DNA of 64,000 nucleotides from Flavobacterium gillisiae. GTDB taxonomy: Bacteria; Bacteroidota; Bacteroidia; Flavobacteriales; Flavobacteriaceae. The notes beneath the pieces were generated by a model. That model was not told the DNA's origin. It made no database searches and worked only from the letters and a program-made list of their open reading frames with translations. The stretch is taken from positions 1-64,000 of the forward strand of contig NZ_FNRD01000013.1 in the NCBI RefSeq assembly GCF_900107635.1. Direction: 5' to 3'. Positions 17,164 through 26,016 of this stretch are shown here, one piece after another (within the stretch, counting starts at the first letter, position 1; each line of letters begins with the position of its first letter). The position numbers and the translations under genes are program-made.

Positions 17164-19061
17164 TATAGTTTTAAGGTATATTTATTATTTGACTTTATCA
17201 GTATACGTTCATTTTCTAAAAGCTGTTGCAGCACAAAGATAATATCGTCTGATTTTTTATTTGTTTTATTTTCAATCTCTCTCGAATTTAAATCGGCAAT
17301 TTTTAGTAAACTGATTATTTCTTTAGAAAGACTGGAACTATCTGTTTTCTTGTTTTTTTTAGTAATGCAGTAGGAGCAAATGCCGCAGTCAGTATTTGTT
17401 TTTTCGCCGAAATAGCTCAAAATCAATTTGCTTTTGCAGACTTTTTCTTCACTAATGTAATGCAATACTGATTTAAGTTGGTCTTTTTTAAGTTGATTTT
17501 GGTTTTCTAAATATTTAGAAACTCGGGAAATAGTTCTTTCGTCTTCCCTAATCTCATTAAAAATTAAAGAGGCGTCATTGTTCTTTGATTGGTAATCAAC
17601 AATGTCTTTTTCTTTTAATTTTTGTAAAACAGCCAGTACTTGAGCTTCAGTATGCTTTGATTTTTTTGCTATTAATTCTAAGTTAAAGGCAGTTTGCGTT
17701 TCGTAAATTCCGGCGTAGGTTCTGAGAATGGCCAAAATGATTTCCTCATCGTTGCGATTCAAACTCATGTATCGAATTAGCTCTTTAGAAGGGATAATGA
17801 ACTGTAACAAAATCTTTTCTGAAAATTCTTGTGACAGTGTAATGATTCCTTGTCGGTCTAAAAACTGCATTGCGTTGTATGTTTTTAGAACTGGAAATTT
17901 ATATTTTAAACAAAAATGATTCAAATTAAAAGAGAATCTTTCATTGATTCCTTCTCCGTATGCAATCTGGAAAAAATTACATAGTTTGTTATACATTTCA
18001 TTTAGAAACTTTTTGTCAGGGAGAATGTGGATAAACTGATTTTCGGCCTGTTTAATATCTGAAGGGTTTGTGAGTAGCACGGCAAATGCTTTTTCTCCAT
18101 TTCTACCAGATCGTCCTGCTTCCTGATAGTAGTTTTCAAGATTTTCAGGTAGCTGAATGTGAATTACGGTCTTGACGTCTGCTTTGTCAATTCCCATCCC
18201 AAATGCATTTGTAGCGACAATAACTTGTGCTTTGTCTTCCATCCAAAGCTGCATATTCTTATCTTTCTCTCTTGAGGTCAGTCCGCCGTGATAATAAGTA
18301 GCTTTAAATCCTAAGGATTGTAATTGTGATGAAATTTCGATACAGGATTTTCTGTTTCGAACATAGATTATTGAGGATTGCGGATTTTTCTTTAGAATTT
18401 GCTCGATTCGAAAGAGTTTATCCTCCACTTCAAAAACCATATAAGCAATGTTTTTCCTTGCAAATGATTTTTCAAAAAGCTGCGGCTCTTCTAAACCGAG
18501 TTCCGTGATAATGTCTTCTTTTACTTTTGGTGTTGCGGTTGCGGTTAAAGCTAAAAAGGGAACTGTAGGGAAATGTGTTTTTAAGTTGGAAATTTTTAAG
18601 TAGGCTGGCCGAAAATCATGTCCCCATTGCGATACACAATGTGCTTCGTCGATGGTTATCAAATTGATGGGCAGATTTTTTATTCTGTCCAAAATCCAGT
18701 CTGACTGCAGGCGTTCAGGAGATAAATAGAGAAATTTATAATTTCCAAATTGGCAATTATCTAGCAGGTCAATCATTTCATCTGATTTTATTCCGCCTGT
18801 CAATGCGATTGCTTTGATGTTTCGCTTTTGCAAATTGGCAACCTGATCTTTCATTAAAGCTACCAAAGGAGAAACTACTAAACAAATTCCTTCGTTCATC
18901 ATCGCAGGAATCTGAAAACATACTGATTTACCTCCGCCAGTTGGCATCAATGCAAAGGTATCCTGACCGCTTAAAACGGAATCGATGATTTCATTTTGCA
19001 GCGACCTAAAGGAATCGTGTTTCCAGTATTTTTTTAGGATTTGTAATGCTTCTGACATCAA
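17163..19061 (-). CDS. recQ: RecQ-family ATP-dependent DNA helicase
   Basis: 632 aa SF2 helicase. Walker A TGGGKS (41-46), DEAH (138-141) followed by the aromatic-rich loop SQWGHDFRP, motif V ATNAFGMGIDKADV and motif VI QEAGRSGR. A RecQ C-terminal zinc module is present (CGICSYC with an upstream Cys) followed by a winged helix. I see no clear HRDC domain, so it is the shorter RecQ form. It unwinds 3'-tailed duplexes and works in recombination and fork repair. Upstream of, and overlapping by one base, fmt. Confidence 0.93.
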   Translation of the reverse strand: MMSEALQILKKYWKHDSFRSLQNEIIDSVLSGQDTFALMPTGGGKSVCFQIPAMMNEGICLVVSPLVALMKDQVANLQKRNIKAIALTGGIKSDEMIDLLDNCQFGNYKFLYLSPERLQSDWILDRIKNLPINLITIDEAHCVSQWGHDFRPAYLKISNLKTHFPTVPFLALTATATPKVKEDIITELGLEEPQLFEKSFARKNIAYMVFEVEDKLFRIEQILKKNPQSSIIYVRNRKSCIEISSQLQSLGFKATYYHGGLTSREKDKNMQLWMEDKAQVIVATNAFGMGIDKADVKTVIHIQLPENLENYYQEAGRSGRNGEKAFAVLLTNPSDIKQAENQFIHILPDKKFLNEMYNKLCNFFQIAYGEGINERFSFNLNHFCLKYKFPVLKTYNAMQFLDRQGIITLSQEFSEKILLQFIIPSKELIRYMSLNRNDEEIILAILRTYAGIYETQTAFNLELIAKKSKHTEAQVLAVLQKLKEKDIVDYQSKNNDASLIFNEIREDERTISRVSKYLENQNQLKKDQLKSVLHYISEEKVCKSKLILSYFGEKTNTDCGICSYCITKKNKKTDSSSLSKEIISLLKIADLNSREIENKTNKKSDDIIFVLQQLLENERILIKSNNKYTLKL

Positions 19062-19129
19062 TTATGAATTTTGATTACAAATTTCGAATTACAAATCAGA
19101 GATTCATAGTTCCTAACTCAAACAACTAA

Positions 19130-19699
19130 TTACTTAGAAATTTCATCTAATATAAAAAGAATTCTGTTATCTATAGTGTCTTTGGGAACTTCTGTAAGAG
19201 AATAACCATAGCCTTCATAGGTTTCTATCAGGTGATTTTGGATTAATTTAGCTTGTTCGTAGTTTTCATAGCGGGCTTCATCACTCACGTAAATTTCTTC
19301 CCAGGGAGGAAGAATGAAAATTTTACTATAAACATGTTCTCTGCAAATCGCATCAAAAGAAGCAGGGTAACTGTCTCCAATATAATGCATATATGCCAAA
19401 ACATCAGGAATTCCGCGGTCAATAAAAACAACATCATGCGGTTCATTCTGTGCATCAACGAATTGTTTTTTTCTTCCTTCAAGAAGTAGTTCGCTGAACA
19501 ATAATGGCTTTTCGAGAAATAATTGCTCGATACCTTGTTTTTTTGCCTCTAAGGTTACTTCTCTGGAAATTTCTGGGTAACAACAAAAGCCTTTGTCTAT
19601 TAATCCATCGATAATAGTACTTTTTCCTGTTCCCGGACCGCCGATAATTACTATGATTTCTTTCTGCACTTTTTGGAAATAAGGCGCAAAAGTACTCAA
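19130..19699 (-). CDS. AAA-type P-loop ATPase/kinase-like protein
   Basis: 189 aa. Walker A is IGGPGTGKST (19-28) near the N-terminus, with VVFIDRGIPDVLAY as a Walker-B-like segment. The layout matches the AAA_28/NadR-like group of small P-loop proteins in which an Asp-Arg-Gly follows the beta strand, suggesting phosphotransfer to a small molecule. The substrate is unknown. It stands 68 nt upstream of recQ on the same strand. Much of it has overlapping frames in other phases, but this is the conserved one. Confidence 0.8.
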   Translation of the reverse strand: MSTFAPYFQKVQKEIIVIIGGPGTGKSTIIDGLIDKGFCCYPEISREVTLEAKKQGIEQLFLEKPLLFSELLLEGRKKQFVDAQNEPHDVVFIDRGIPDVLAYMHYIGDSYPASFDAICREHVYSKIFILPPWEEIYVSDEARYENYEQAKLIQNHLIETYEGYGYSLTEVPKDTIDNRILFILDEISK

Positions 19700-19791
19700 A
19701 CTTATTGGAAATCGAAAAAATCATTACCATTAAAATAATAGTTTTCGGTAAAATTTAATAATTGATAATTCGTAATTTACATTTGAAACCG

Positions 19792-19799
19792 TATATTTG
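19792..19799 (+). promoter_or_regulatory. Candidate -7 element before DUF493 gene
   Basis: TATATTTG on the plus strand, 22 nt ahead of the ATG at 19822. No TTG lies at the standard -33 spacing. It supports the downstream start codon over the earlier in-frame one at 19762, which would lie upstream of the promoter. Confidence 0.45.
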
Positions 19800-19821
19800 C
19801 TATTATTATTTTAAATATAAA

Positions 19822-20106
19822 ATGGATAAAAATACCGAAGAATTTTATACTAGATTAAAAGTGGAGTTGGATATGAGTAATACTTGGCCTGCTTTATATT
19901 TGTTTAAATTTATTGTGCCTTCTGAAAATGATAACATTGTTCGAGTAGAACAGGCTTTTGACTGTATGGGCGCCGTTATTAAAACGACAAAATCCAAAAC
20001 AGGAAAGTTTACCAGTATATCAGTTGATGTTCAGGTTAAGGATTCTCAAGAAATAGTTGATAAATACCTAGAAGTTTCTACAATTAAAGGTATCGTTTCC
20101 TTATAG
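19822..20106 (+). CDS. DUF493 (YbeD-like) protein
   Basis: 94 aa from ATG 19822. The sequence KFIVPSENDNIVRVEQAFD ... TSISVDVQVKDSQEIVDKYLEVSTIKGIVSL is the YbeD/DUF493 ferredoxin-like fold with the conserved final 'kGvv.L' strand. The reading frame is open further upstream, but those 20 codons (Tyr/Ile-rich) are not family-like and lie over the -7 element. The family is small and cytoplasmic with an ACT-like regulatory fold and no known activity. It lies ahead of DUF4290 and murA, a familiar flavobacterial order. Confidence 0.88.
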   Translation: MDKNTEEFYTRLKVELDMSNTWPALYLFKFIVPSENDNIVRVEQAFDCMGAVIKTTKSKTGKFTSISVDVQVKDSQEIVDKYLEVSTIKGIVSL

Positions 20107-20198
20107 ATAGGGAAGAGACTGATTAAAGCAAATACAAACACTTAATTTGTTCTTTGTTTATATCAGGCTGTAACATAGATTCAAAATTAAATTCACTT

Positions 20199-20921
20199 AT
20201 GAATTCAAAATACCAAAAAGAAATCGCGAACGATGTCGTTCACCATTTAGAATATAATGCAGAGCGATCGCATTTAATTATTCCTGAATATGGTCGTCAT
20301 CTACAAAAACTTATTGAGCAGGCAACTGCAATTGAGGATGCAGAAGAGCGAAATAAAGCTGCAAAATATATCATTCAAGTAATGGGTAGTTTGAATCCCC
20401 ATCTGCGTGATGTATTGGATTTTCAACATAAATTATGGGATCAACTTTTTATTATGTCTGATTTTAAATTAGATGTAGAGTCACCGTATCCTATACCATC
20501 ACGTGAAGTTTTACAGCTAAAACCGGACGTGTTACAATACCCTCAGAATTTTCCGAAATACAGGTATTATGGTAACAACATTAAGTACATGATTGATGTT
20601 GCCAATAAATGGGATGATGGAGACATGAAAAATGCGTTGGTTAAAGTGATTGCAAATCACATGAAAAAATCGTACTTAAGTTGGAATAAAGACACCGTTA
20701 AAGATGACGTGATTTTTGAGCACTTATATGAACTTTCGGATGGTAAATTAAATATGATTCAAAGTACGGAGGAATTGATCAGTACATCTGATTTATTGCG
20801 AACGAACAAGCGAATATCTAATAAGATTTTGCCGGTTGGCCAACCAAAAATTCAAAGCAATAAAAACACAAAAACGGGCAAATCAAAAACATATACAAAA
20901 AACAATAATAATCAGAAATAG
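20199..20921 (+). CDS. DUF4290 protein
   Basis: 240 aa from ATG 20199. YNAERSHLIIPEYGRHLQKLIEQA and LNPHLRDVLDFQHKLWDQLFIMSDF are the signature blocks of DUF4290, a Bacteroidetes-specific family of unknown function, largely helical. The C-terminal about 40 residues are a low-complexity Lys/Asn/Thr tail. An earlier in-frame start at 20154 is unlikely because conservation begins at MNSKYQKEI. It directly precedes murA, so a link to cell-wall synthesis is possible but unproven. Confidence 0.9.
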   Translation: MNSKYQKEIANDVVHHLEYNAERSHLIIPEYGRHLQKLIEQATAIEDAEERNKAAKYIIQVMGSLNPHLRDVLDFQHKLWDQLFIMSDFKLDVESPYPIPSREVLQLKPDVLQYPQNFPKYRYYGNNIKYMIDVANKWDDGDMKNALVKVIANHMKKSYLSWNKDTVKDDVIFEHLYELSDGKLNMIQSTEELISTSDLLRTNKRISNKILPVGQPKIQSNKNTKTGKSKTYTKNNNNQK

Positions 20922-21013
20922 TAGTGCTTTAAAATAGGGCACGGATTGGGGAGCATCTCTTTCATTAAATTCGAGCAGTTTTAAATGTATTACATAAATC
21001 TTACTACAATCAT

Positions 21014-22327
21014 ATGGGAATTTTCAAAATAGAAGGAGGCATTCGACTAAAAGGTGAAATCACTCCACAAGGAGCAAAAAACGAAGCATTACAAATTTTA
21101 TGTGCTGTTCTTTTAACCCCTGAAAAAGTAATAATTAATAATATTCCAGATATTATTGATATCAATAAATTGATAACACTTCTAGGCAATTTAGGTGTGA
21201 AAATCCAAAAAAATGGTCCTGGTTCTTATACTTTTCAAGCTGACGATGTTAATGTTGACTATCTTGAAACAGAAGCATTTAAGAAAGAAGGAGGATCACT
21301 ACGTGGTTCTATCATGATTGTTGGTCCGTTTTTGGCCCGTTTCGGAAAAGGGTATATTCCTAAGCCGGGTGGTGATAAAATTGGAAGAAGAAGATTAGAT
21401 ACACACTTTGAAGGTTTTATTAACTTAGGTGCAAAATTCCGTTACAATAGAGAAGATCATTTTTATGGTGTTGAAGCTCCAGATGGTTTGACAGGTACTG
21501 ATATGCTTCTTGACGAAGCTTCAGTAACTGGAACTGCAAATATTGTTATGGCTGCTGTACTGGCAAAAGGTATAACAACGGTTTATAATGCTGCTTGCGA
21601 ACCTTATTTGCAACAGCTTTGTAAGATGTTAAACTCTATGGGTGCTAAAATCACTGGAGTTGGATCAAACTTATTAACTATTGAAGGCGTTGAAAGCCTT
21701 GGTGGATGTGAGCATAGAATTCTCCCTGATATGATTGAAATTGGGAGTTGGATTGGATTAGCCGCAATGACCAAAAGTGAAATTACTATTAAAAATGTAA
21801 GTTGGGATAACCTGGGAGTAATTCCAAGTACATTTAGAAAAATTGGTATTACATTAGAACGTAGAGGAGATGATATTTATATCCCGTCTCATGAAAATGG
21901 ATACGAAATTAAAACAGATATTGACGGTTCTATTCTTACCGTTGCAGATGCACCTTGGCCAGGATTTACTCCTGACTTACTAAGTATTGTTTTAGTTGTG
22001 GCAACGCAAGCTAAAGGAGATGTTTTAATACATCAAAAAATGTTTGAAAGTCGATTATTCTTTGTCGATAAATTAATCGATATGGGGGCAAAAATTATGT
22101 TGTGTGATCCACATAGAGCTGTAGTTATGGGGCATGATTTTCAATCACAATTGAAAGCGACAACCATGTCTTCACCAGATATTCGTGCGGGGATTTCTTT
22201 ATTGATTGCAGCGCTTTCAGCAAAAGGAACAAGTACGATACAAAATATTGAGCAAATTGATCGTGGTTATGAAAGAATTGACGAACGATTAAGAGCTATT
22301 GGTGCTAATATTGTTCGTGTTGAATAA
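21014..22327 (+). CDS. murA: UDP-GlcNAc 1-carboxyvinyltransferase, Asp-type active site
   Basis: 437 aa. It catalyses the first committed step of peptidoglycan synthesis, adding enolpyruvate from PEP to UDP-GlcNAc. The start GGIRLKGEITPQGAKNEALQ carries the conserved Lys-Asn pair. The catalytic loop reads PKPGGDKIGRRRLDTHFEG. In E. coli the same position is GGC with Cys115, the residue alkylated by fosfomycin; here it is Asp. Asp-type MurA (as in mycobacteria) is active but not inactivated by fosfomycin. Follows DUF4290. Confidence 0.95.
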   Translation: MGIFKIEGGIRLKGEITPQGAKNEALQILCAVLLTPEKVIINNIPDIIDINKLITLLGNLGVKIQKNGPGSYTFQADDVNVDYLETEAFKKEGGSLRGSIMIVGPFLARFGKGYIPKPGGDKIGRRRLDTHFEGFINLGAKFRYNREDHFYGVEAPDGLTGTDMLLDEASVTGTANIVMAAVLAKGITTVYNAACEPYLQQLCKMLNSMGAKITGVGSNLLTIEGVESLGGCEHRILPDMIEIGSWIGLAAMTKSEITIKNVSWDNLGVIPSTFRKIGITLERRGDDIYIPSHENGYEIKTDIDGSILTVADAPWPGFTPDLLSIVLVVATQAKGDVLIHQKMFESRLFFVDKLIDMGAKIMLCDPHRAVVMGHDFQSQLKATTMSSPDIRAGISLLIAALSAKGTSTIQNIEQIDRGYERIDERLRAIGANIVRVE

Positions 22328-22346
22328 AAAAATGTAACAACAAGTA

Positions 22347-23222
22347 ATGACGAATGAACAAACTGCTGTAAAAGCAACTTACTTTAGTATCATTGGAAAT
22401 GCCTGCTTAGCCCTTATTAAAGGGATGGCAGGCTTTTTTGGCAATTCATATGCCTTAATTGCTGATGCTATTGAGTCTACGACAGATATTTTTGCTTCGT
22501 TTTTGGTATTGTTTGGAATCAAATATTCTAGCAGACCAGCGGATAAGAATCATCCATACGGGCATGGTCGTGCCGAGCCATTAATCACCTTTATAGTGGT
22601 TGGCTTTCTAATAACTTCGGCTACTATTATTGCTTATGAAAGTATTTCAAATATTCGAACGCCTCATGAATTACCACAGTCTTGGACACTTCTGGTTCTG
22701 GGAGCAATTATTATTTGGAAAGAATATTCTTTTAGGTTAGTGATGAGAAGAAGTATAGAAACTAATAGTTCATCATTAAAAGCAGATGCCTGGCATCATA
22801 GGAGTGATGCAATTACTTCTGTTGCCGCGTTTGTTGGGATTTCTATCGCACTATTATTAGGAAAAGGATATGAGTCGGCAGATGACTGGGCTGCACTTTT
22901 TGCTTCAGGATTTATTCTGTTTAATGCGTATCTTATTTTTAGACCAGCTCTCGGGGAAATAATGGATGAACATGTATATGATGATTTAATTGAAAATATT
23001 AGAGAAGTGTCAACTCAGGTTGAAGGGGTTATCGATACTGAAAAATGTTTCATCAGAAAAGCCGGCATGAAATATCACGTAGACTTACATGCGATTGTAA
23101 GTGGCAATATTTCAGTTAGAGAAGGACATGATATATCTCATAAGTTACAAGACAGACTCTTAAAAGAACTTCCTGAATTAGGACATGTCCTGATACATGT
23201 GGAACCGGATAAATACAAGTAA
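22347..23222 (+). CDS. Cation diffusion facilitator (CDF) metal transporter
   Basis: 291 aa. Six predicted membrane helices contain the CDF metal-site pattern: SYALIADAIEST (Asp near helix II), the histidine loop HPYGHGRAEP, and KADAWHHRSDAITS in helix V (H-x3-D site). The C-terminal cytoplasmic ferredoxin-like domain ends HVLIHVEPDKYK with the conserved His. It exports a divalent metal (Zn, Co, Fe or Mn) in exchange for protons; the exact metal cannot be read with certainty. It follows murA by 19 nt and ends before a terminator hairpin. Confidence 0.93.
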   Translation: MTNEQTAVKATYFSIIGNACLALIKGMAGFFGNSYALIADAIESTTDIFASFLVLFGIKYSSRPADKNHPYGHGRAEPLITFIVVGFLITSATIIAYESISNIRTPHELPQSWTLLVLGAIIIWKEYSFRLVMRRSIETNSSSLKADAWHHRSDAITSVAAFVGISIALLLGKGYESADDWAALFASGFILFNAYLIFRPALGEIMDEHVYDDLIENIREVSTQVEGVIDTEKCFIRKAGMKYHVDLHAIVSGNISVREGHDISHKLQDRLLKELPELGHVLIHVEPDKYK

Positions 23223-23244
23223 GGATTTTCTTGAAATGATTAAA

Positions 23245-23282
23245 GACCGAGCCCTATTTTTAAAATGGAACTTGGTTTTTTA
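23245..23282 (+). terminator. Probable terminator after CDF gene
   Basis: ACCGAGCC pairs imperfectly with GGaaCTTGGT (one G.U), followed by a run of six T. Confidence 0.5.
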
Positions 23283-23302
23283 TTTATCCAAAAGTTTTTT
23301 TT

Positions 23303-23512
23303 TTATTTTAATACATCCAGAGATTTCAATCCAAAAACTACTCCGTCTCCATTAACCCCATTTAGATACGAGCTTCTATAATCAACTATAAATATTTTAA
23401 ACTTACCAAAACCAAGATTGTCAAGACCAACTGTGAATTCAGAATACGGTTTTGTGTTTGGTATGGCTAGTGCATTAATTATTGTTAAATATTTATAGGA
23501 TTTTTTTGATAC
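23303..23512 (-). pseudogene. 3' remnant of an outer-membrane protein gene (DUF5686-like C-terminus)
   Basis: Between the CDF terminator and the aroQ stop the minus strand keeps a 68-codon open stretch without an ATG. It ends with a protein-like C-terminus: KPYSEFTVGLDNLGFGKFKI, then VDYRSSYL, GVVFGLKSLDVLK and TAA (23303-23305). The alternating hydrophobic/aromatic strands and the 'GLDNxGFGKF...VDY' pattern resemble the last strands of DUF5686/carboxypeptidase-like outer membrane proteins. The 5' end stops at a TAA (23513-23515) beside aroQ. The gene body was probably deleted, leaving its last about 200 bp. Identity is tentative. Confidence 0.5.
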
Positions 23513-23515
23513 TTA

Positions 23516-23929
23516 CTACAGAAACGAGTGTACAGCTAATTCGTAACTTTGTAGTCCAAACCCTAGGATAACTCCTTTTGCATTTCCTGAAATATAAGAT
23601 TGATGTCTAAAACTTTCACGTGAGAAGGTATTTGAAATATGTACTTCGATAACAGGAGTCGTGATAGCTTTAATAGCGTCACCAATGCCAATTGAAGTAT
23701 GTGTATAGGCACCAGCGTTTAAAATAATTCCGTCATAGCTAAAGCCATATTCCTGAATTGTATCGATTAGCTCTCCTTCAATATTACTTTGGAAATAGCT
23801 AAATTCTATAGTTGGAAATTTTATCTGTATTGTGGTGAAATATTCTTCAAAAGTAAGACTGCCATAAACTTCAGGTTCTCTTTTTCCTAATAGGTTTAAA
23901 TTTGGGCCATTAATAATGCAAATTTTCAT
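23516..23929 (-). CDS. aroQ: Type II 3-dehydroquinate dehydratase
   Basis: 137 aa, the standard size. MKICIINGPNLNLLGKREPEVYG is the signature active-site loop (Asn, Arg, Tyr). QSNIEGELID, NAGAYTHTS and EVHISNTFSRESFRHQS supply the remaining substrate-binding residues, including the catalytic His and the Ser-Asn pair. It converts 3-dehydroquinate to 3-dehydroshikimate in aromatic amino-acid synthesis as a dodecamer. Divergent from xerD across the porin gene. A symmetrical terminator lies upstream between it and the porin gene. Confidence 0.97.
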   Translation of the reverse strand: MKICIINGPNLNLLGKREPEVYGSLTFEEYFTTIQIKFPTIEFSYFQSNIEGELIDTIQEYGFSYDGIILNAGAYTHTSIGIGDAIKAITTPVIEVHISNTFSRESFRHQSYISGNAKGVILGFGLQSYELAVHSFL

Positions 23930-23950
23930 CGTTCTTGTTTTTGTAAAAAT

Positions 23951-23983
23951 AAAAAAACCGTTCTAATTATAGAACGGTTTTTT
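23951..23983. terminator. Symmetrical terminator between porin gene and aroQ
   Basis: AAAAAAACCGTTCT and AGAACGGTTTTTT form a 12+ bp stem with a 6-nt loop. It would end minus-strand porin transcription and could act in both directions. Confidence 0.8.
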
Positions 23984-24002
23984 GAAAATTGTTTTAATTC
24001 TT

Positions 24003-24566
24003 TTAGAAAAGGAATCCAGCTGAAACTTGTACTACTGAATTTTTTACCTGTGCGTCCTTAGAAGCGTCGGTCAATCCTAAGCTATAACGACCTTCAAGGA
24101 AGAAACTCTTAGTAATTTTGAAGCCAAGTCCCGCATTAGCAGCAAAGTCAAATGTACTGGCATCCTTCACATCAAAATTATTTCTTTCGCTCAATAAAAA
24201 GGAAGCTTGTGGTCCTAATTCAAGGCTGACTACTTTATTCAAATAAATTTTGGCCATAACCGGAATCGATAAATAGCCTAGTTCGTTTTGAAATTCTTCT
24301 ACAGCATTTTTGTAGGTAGCTCCTTGTGTAGAGTACAATAGTTCAGGTTGTATTGAGAAGCTGTCTACCAGTTTAATTTCCGCCACTAAACCCGCATGAT
24401 AACTAGTAATTGCAGATGTTTGATAATTAGTGCTGTTGATGGTGATATCTGAACCATTTTGATTAGCGTAATTTAATCCGCCTTTAATTCCAATTTTCAC
24501 TAATTGGGCTTGAACGGAAGCAGACATAGCGAGTAACACTACGGCAGCAAAGATTGTTTTTTTCAT
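24003..24566 (-). CDS. Outer-membrane beta-barrel (PorT/OMP_b-brl-like) protein
   Basis: 187 aa with a signal peptide (MKKTIFAAVVLLAMSASVQA, cleavage after AQA). The mature part begins KIGIKGGLNYAN, the opening strand of the Bacteroidetes OMP_b-brl family, and alternating strands end with VSAGFLF, the C-terminal Phe motif for outer-membrane insertion. It is predicted to be an 8-stranded barrel. Its cargo or role is unknown. It is followed by a strong terminator, so it is probably monocistronic. Confidence 0.85.
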   Translation of the reverse strand: MKKTIFAAVVLLAMSASVQAQLVKIGIKGGLNYANQNGSDITINSTNYQTSAITSYHAGLVAEIKLVDSFSIQPELLYSTQGATYKNAVEEFQNELGYLSIPVMAKIYLNKVVSLELGPQASFLLSERNNFDVKDASTFDFAANAGLGFKITKSFFLEGRYSLGLTDASKDAQVKNSVVQVSAGFLF

Positions 24567-25062
24567 AAAATTGTATTTAAGTAATAATTTCTAATTTGAA
24601 GCTGCAATTTATAACACTTTAATAATATAAATATTGCCTTTCACTTTTCTTTATTTTTTTGTTGTTATAACAGTGTCGCTAAATCAAATACTGAGCCGTA
24701 AATTAAAAAAGGATTGTACTATAGTTTTTCAAATGACTGTTTCGGTATTGTAAAAATGGTTGCTAGGAATTGTTAGTTGTTGGTATCTAGTGTTTTATGA
24801 TGTAAAAATAAAATTTATATTTTTTAGGTTGCTAAATTTTAAATTATTAAAAATATGCTGAGTAGTAGGTTGAAGAGGTAAATTGTTTTTGGTCGTGTAA
24901 GTTTCATTTATCGAAATCTTAAACGCTATAAGCATTGTAAATAAAGTTGTATCAGCATTTATAATTCCCTTTCGATTATTAATTCGTTTTTTGGATTAGT
25001 TATTTAGTCGCCTCTATATTTGGTTGGTTTTTTTATGTGTAAAAAAGGCTTTACTTTGTAAT
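24567..25062. other. Divergent intergenic region, no gene seen
   Basis: 496 nt between the divergent porin and xerD start codons. All frames are broken by stops. The only element I can name is the xerD promoter at 24991-25022. The rest is AT-rich with no convincing hairpin or protein remnant. Confidence 0.6.
24991..25022 (+). promoter_or_regulatory. xerD promoter (TTG-N21-TATATTTG)
   Basis: TTG at 24991-24993, 21-nt spacer, TATATTTG at 25015-25022. The predicted start (about 25029) leaves a short leader to ATG 25063 and excludes the earlier in-frame TTG at 25024. Confidence 0.65.
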
Positions 25063-25959
25063 ATGAGTTGGAGTTCCTATATTAAAAGTTATCAGTCCTA
25101 TTTGAAGATTGAACGAGGTTTGTCAAAAAATACGATAGAAAATTATTCTTTTGATGTCGAAAGGTTGTGCTTATTTCTCAGTGAAAATAAAATAGAAGTT
25201 TCGCCACTTAAGATCGGGGAGGAAACGGTGCAGCAATTTATATATGCAGTTTCAAATCAAGTTAACCCGCGCTCTCAAGCTCGGATTATATCAGGTCTAA
25301 AAAGTTTTTTTGGCTACTTGATTTTTGAAGATTATCGAATGGACAATCCTTTGGAATTAATTGAATCACCGAAAACGGGTAGAAAGTTACCAGATACATT
25401 GTCTATTGAAGAAATTGATGCCTTGATCAAGGCAATTGATTTAACTTCAAATGAAGGAGAGCGCAATCGCGCGATGCTAGAAACTCTTTATGGTTGTGGT
25501 CTTCGAGTTTCAGAATTAGTGTCTTTAAAGATTTCCGATTTATTCTTTGACGAAGGTTTTATTAAGATCACAGGGAAAGGAAATAAGCAGCGTTTTGTGC
25601 CTATTGGTGCCTTAGCACAAAAATACATTCATATCTATAAAGACACCATTAGAATTCATCTGAATGTAAAGAAAGAGCATGGGGATGTTTTATTTTTGAA
25701 TAGAAGAGGAAGCCAACTCACAAGGGCCATGATTTTTACAATTATCAAAGATTTGGCGGTTAAAATAGACTTACATAAAAAAATAAGTCCACATACCTTT
25801 CGTCATTCTTTTGCGACTCATCTTCTTGAAAACGGTGCCGACTTGCGTTCCATTCAGTTGATGCTTGGGCATGAATCAATTACTACAACAGAGATTTATT
25901 TGCATCTGGATAGGAAATTTTTAACGGAAGTGATTAATAACTTTCACCCCAGAAAATAA
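25063..25959 (+). CDS. xerD: Site-specific tyrosine recombinase XerD
   Basis: 298 aa, the usual Xer length. It resolves chromosome dimers at dif with a partner or as a single Xer. The N-terminal core-binding fold starts MSWSSYIKSYQSYLKIERGLS. Catalytic residues are Arg148 (GCGLRVSEL), Lys172 (GKGNKQR), His244 and Arg247 (HTFRHSFATHLLENGADL), His270 (LGHESI) and Tyr279 (TTTEIYLHLD). ATG 25063 was chosen because family homology begins there and a promoter lies just upstream. Unlike the island integrase, it is chromosomal housekeeping. Confidence 0.95.
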   Translation: MSWSSYIKSYQSYLKIERGLSKNTIENYSFDVERLCLFLSENKIEVSPLKIGEETVQQFIYAVSNQVNPRSQARIISGLKSFFGYLIFEDYRMDNPLELIESPKTGRKLPDTLSIEEIDALIKAIDLTSNEGERNRAMLETLYGCGLRVSELVSLKISDLFFDEGFIKITGKGNKQRFVPIGALAQKYIHIYKDTIRIHLNVKKEHGDVLFLNRRGSQLTRAMIFTIIKDLAVKIDLHKKISPHTFRHSFATHLLENGADLRSIQLMLGHESITTTEIYLHLDRKFLTEVINNFHPRK

Positions 25960-25960
25960 A

Positions 25961-25996
25961 AAATTCCAAAAACCATTTGACTGGAATTTGGAATTT
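25961..25996. terminator. Bidirectional terminator between xerD and rny
   Basis: AAATTCCAAA and TTTGGAATTT form a perfect 10-bp stem (16-nt loop) between convergent genes. Confidence 0.65.
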
Positions 25997-26016
25997 TGAT
26001 ATTGGAAATTAAAGTT

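Noticed and set aside
25024..25062. Earlier TTG start for xerD
   Set aside because: Its extra residues are Cys/Leu-rich, not family-like, and lie directly beside the -7 element.
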